From positions 1 through 33,711 of the forward strand of contig JAJBUH010000011.1 in assembly GCA_020860445.1 (NCBI GenBank): a DNA stretch of 33,711 nucleotides. The letters are read 5' to 3'. Position numbers and translations under genes: made by a program. The DNA is from Bacteroidales bacterium (GTDB taxonomy: Bacteria > Bacteroidota > Bacteroidia > Bacteroidales > Muribaculaceae). Shown piece by piece: positions 33,625 to 33,711 of the stretch; position 1 is the first letter of the stretch; each line of letters begins with the position of its first letter. The notes under the pieces are model-generated. The model was given only the letters and a program-made list of their open reading frames with translations, was not told the origin of the DNA and did no database searches.

Positions 33625-33711
33625 ATGGGATATATTAGCATGAAAATAACCATTACTTAACATAATATCGATTATCTATAAAAAGGGGCGATATGAAATC
33701 TATATTTTCAC

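Overview
The window looks like a chromosomal segment of a Bacteroidales bacterium, most likely a gut Muribaculaceae- or Prevotella-like species. This placement rests on family content (DUF5686 outer-membrane protein, OstA-like protein, two-parvulin SurA, CYTH triphosphatase, DUF1015 protein, MINPP-type phosphatase) and on promoters of the Bacteroidetes type: a TAnnTTTG -7 box, often with TTTG 19-20 bases upstream. Strong Shine-Dalgarno sequences are mostly absent. No rRNA, tRNA, CRISPR array, transposase or phage gene was seen, so most of the window reads as core chromosome.

Layout. 1-1.5 kb: a DUF4062 + P-loop STAND-type NTPase, AT-richer than its neighbours and the most accessory-looking gene here. 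1.8-4.0 kb: an iron-dependent alcohol dehydrogenase/lactaldehyde reductase broken by one extra G in a G run, then a WYL regulator. 4.1-10.9 kb (minus): a probable operon of dCMP deaminase, S41 protease, 5-formyl-THF cyclo-ligase, ABC-F ATPase and an M13 metallopeptidase lipoprotein, the last also broken by one extra G/C in a homopolymer. 11-13.5 kb (minus): purA and a DUF1015 gene. 13.7-14.7 kb (minus): a compact three-gene unit of a 52-aa small protein, a DEDD 3'-5' exonuclease and a 71-aa membrane protein. 14.9-19.8 kb: gdhA, lon and an N-carbamoylputrescine amidase.

19.9-24.8 kb: short, alternately oriented units: lipoprotein + LysE-type exporter; UDG-family glycosylase + RlmH; an aquaporin with an unusual selectivity filter; a secreted MINPP/phytase-like phosphatase; and a small TPR protein. 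The last two diverge from a 34-bp palindrome that carries a -7 box on each strand. 24.8-32.6 kb (minus): a five-gene chain surA, ostA-like, rlmD, CYTH, DUF5686 in which every stop codon overlaps the next start; it links envelope assembly, rRNA methylation and triphosphate hydrolysis. 32.7-33.4 kb: tsaB. The window ends in a structured, repeated non-coding element whose core also occurs, inverted, near 4.04 kb.

The points most worth a second look are the possibly truncated DUF4062-NTPase, the small-protein/exonuclease/membrane-protein unit, the symmetric divergent promoter at 24.48 kb, the two homopolymer frameshifts, the heptamer tandem repeat at 6.2 kb and the dispersed element. I did not find an unmistakable new multi-gene system. 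All family calls are from sequence recognition without database searches.
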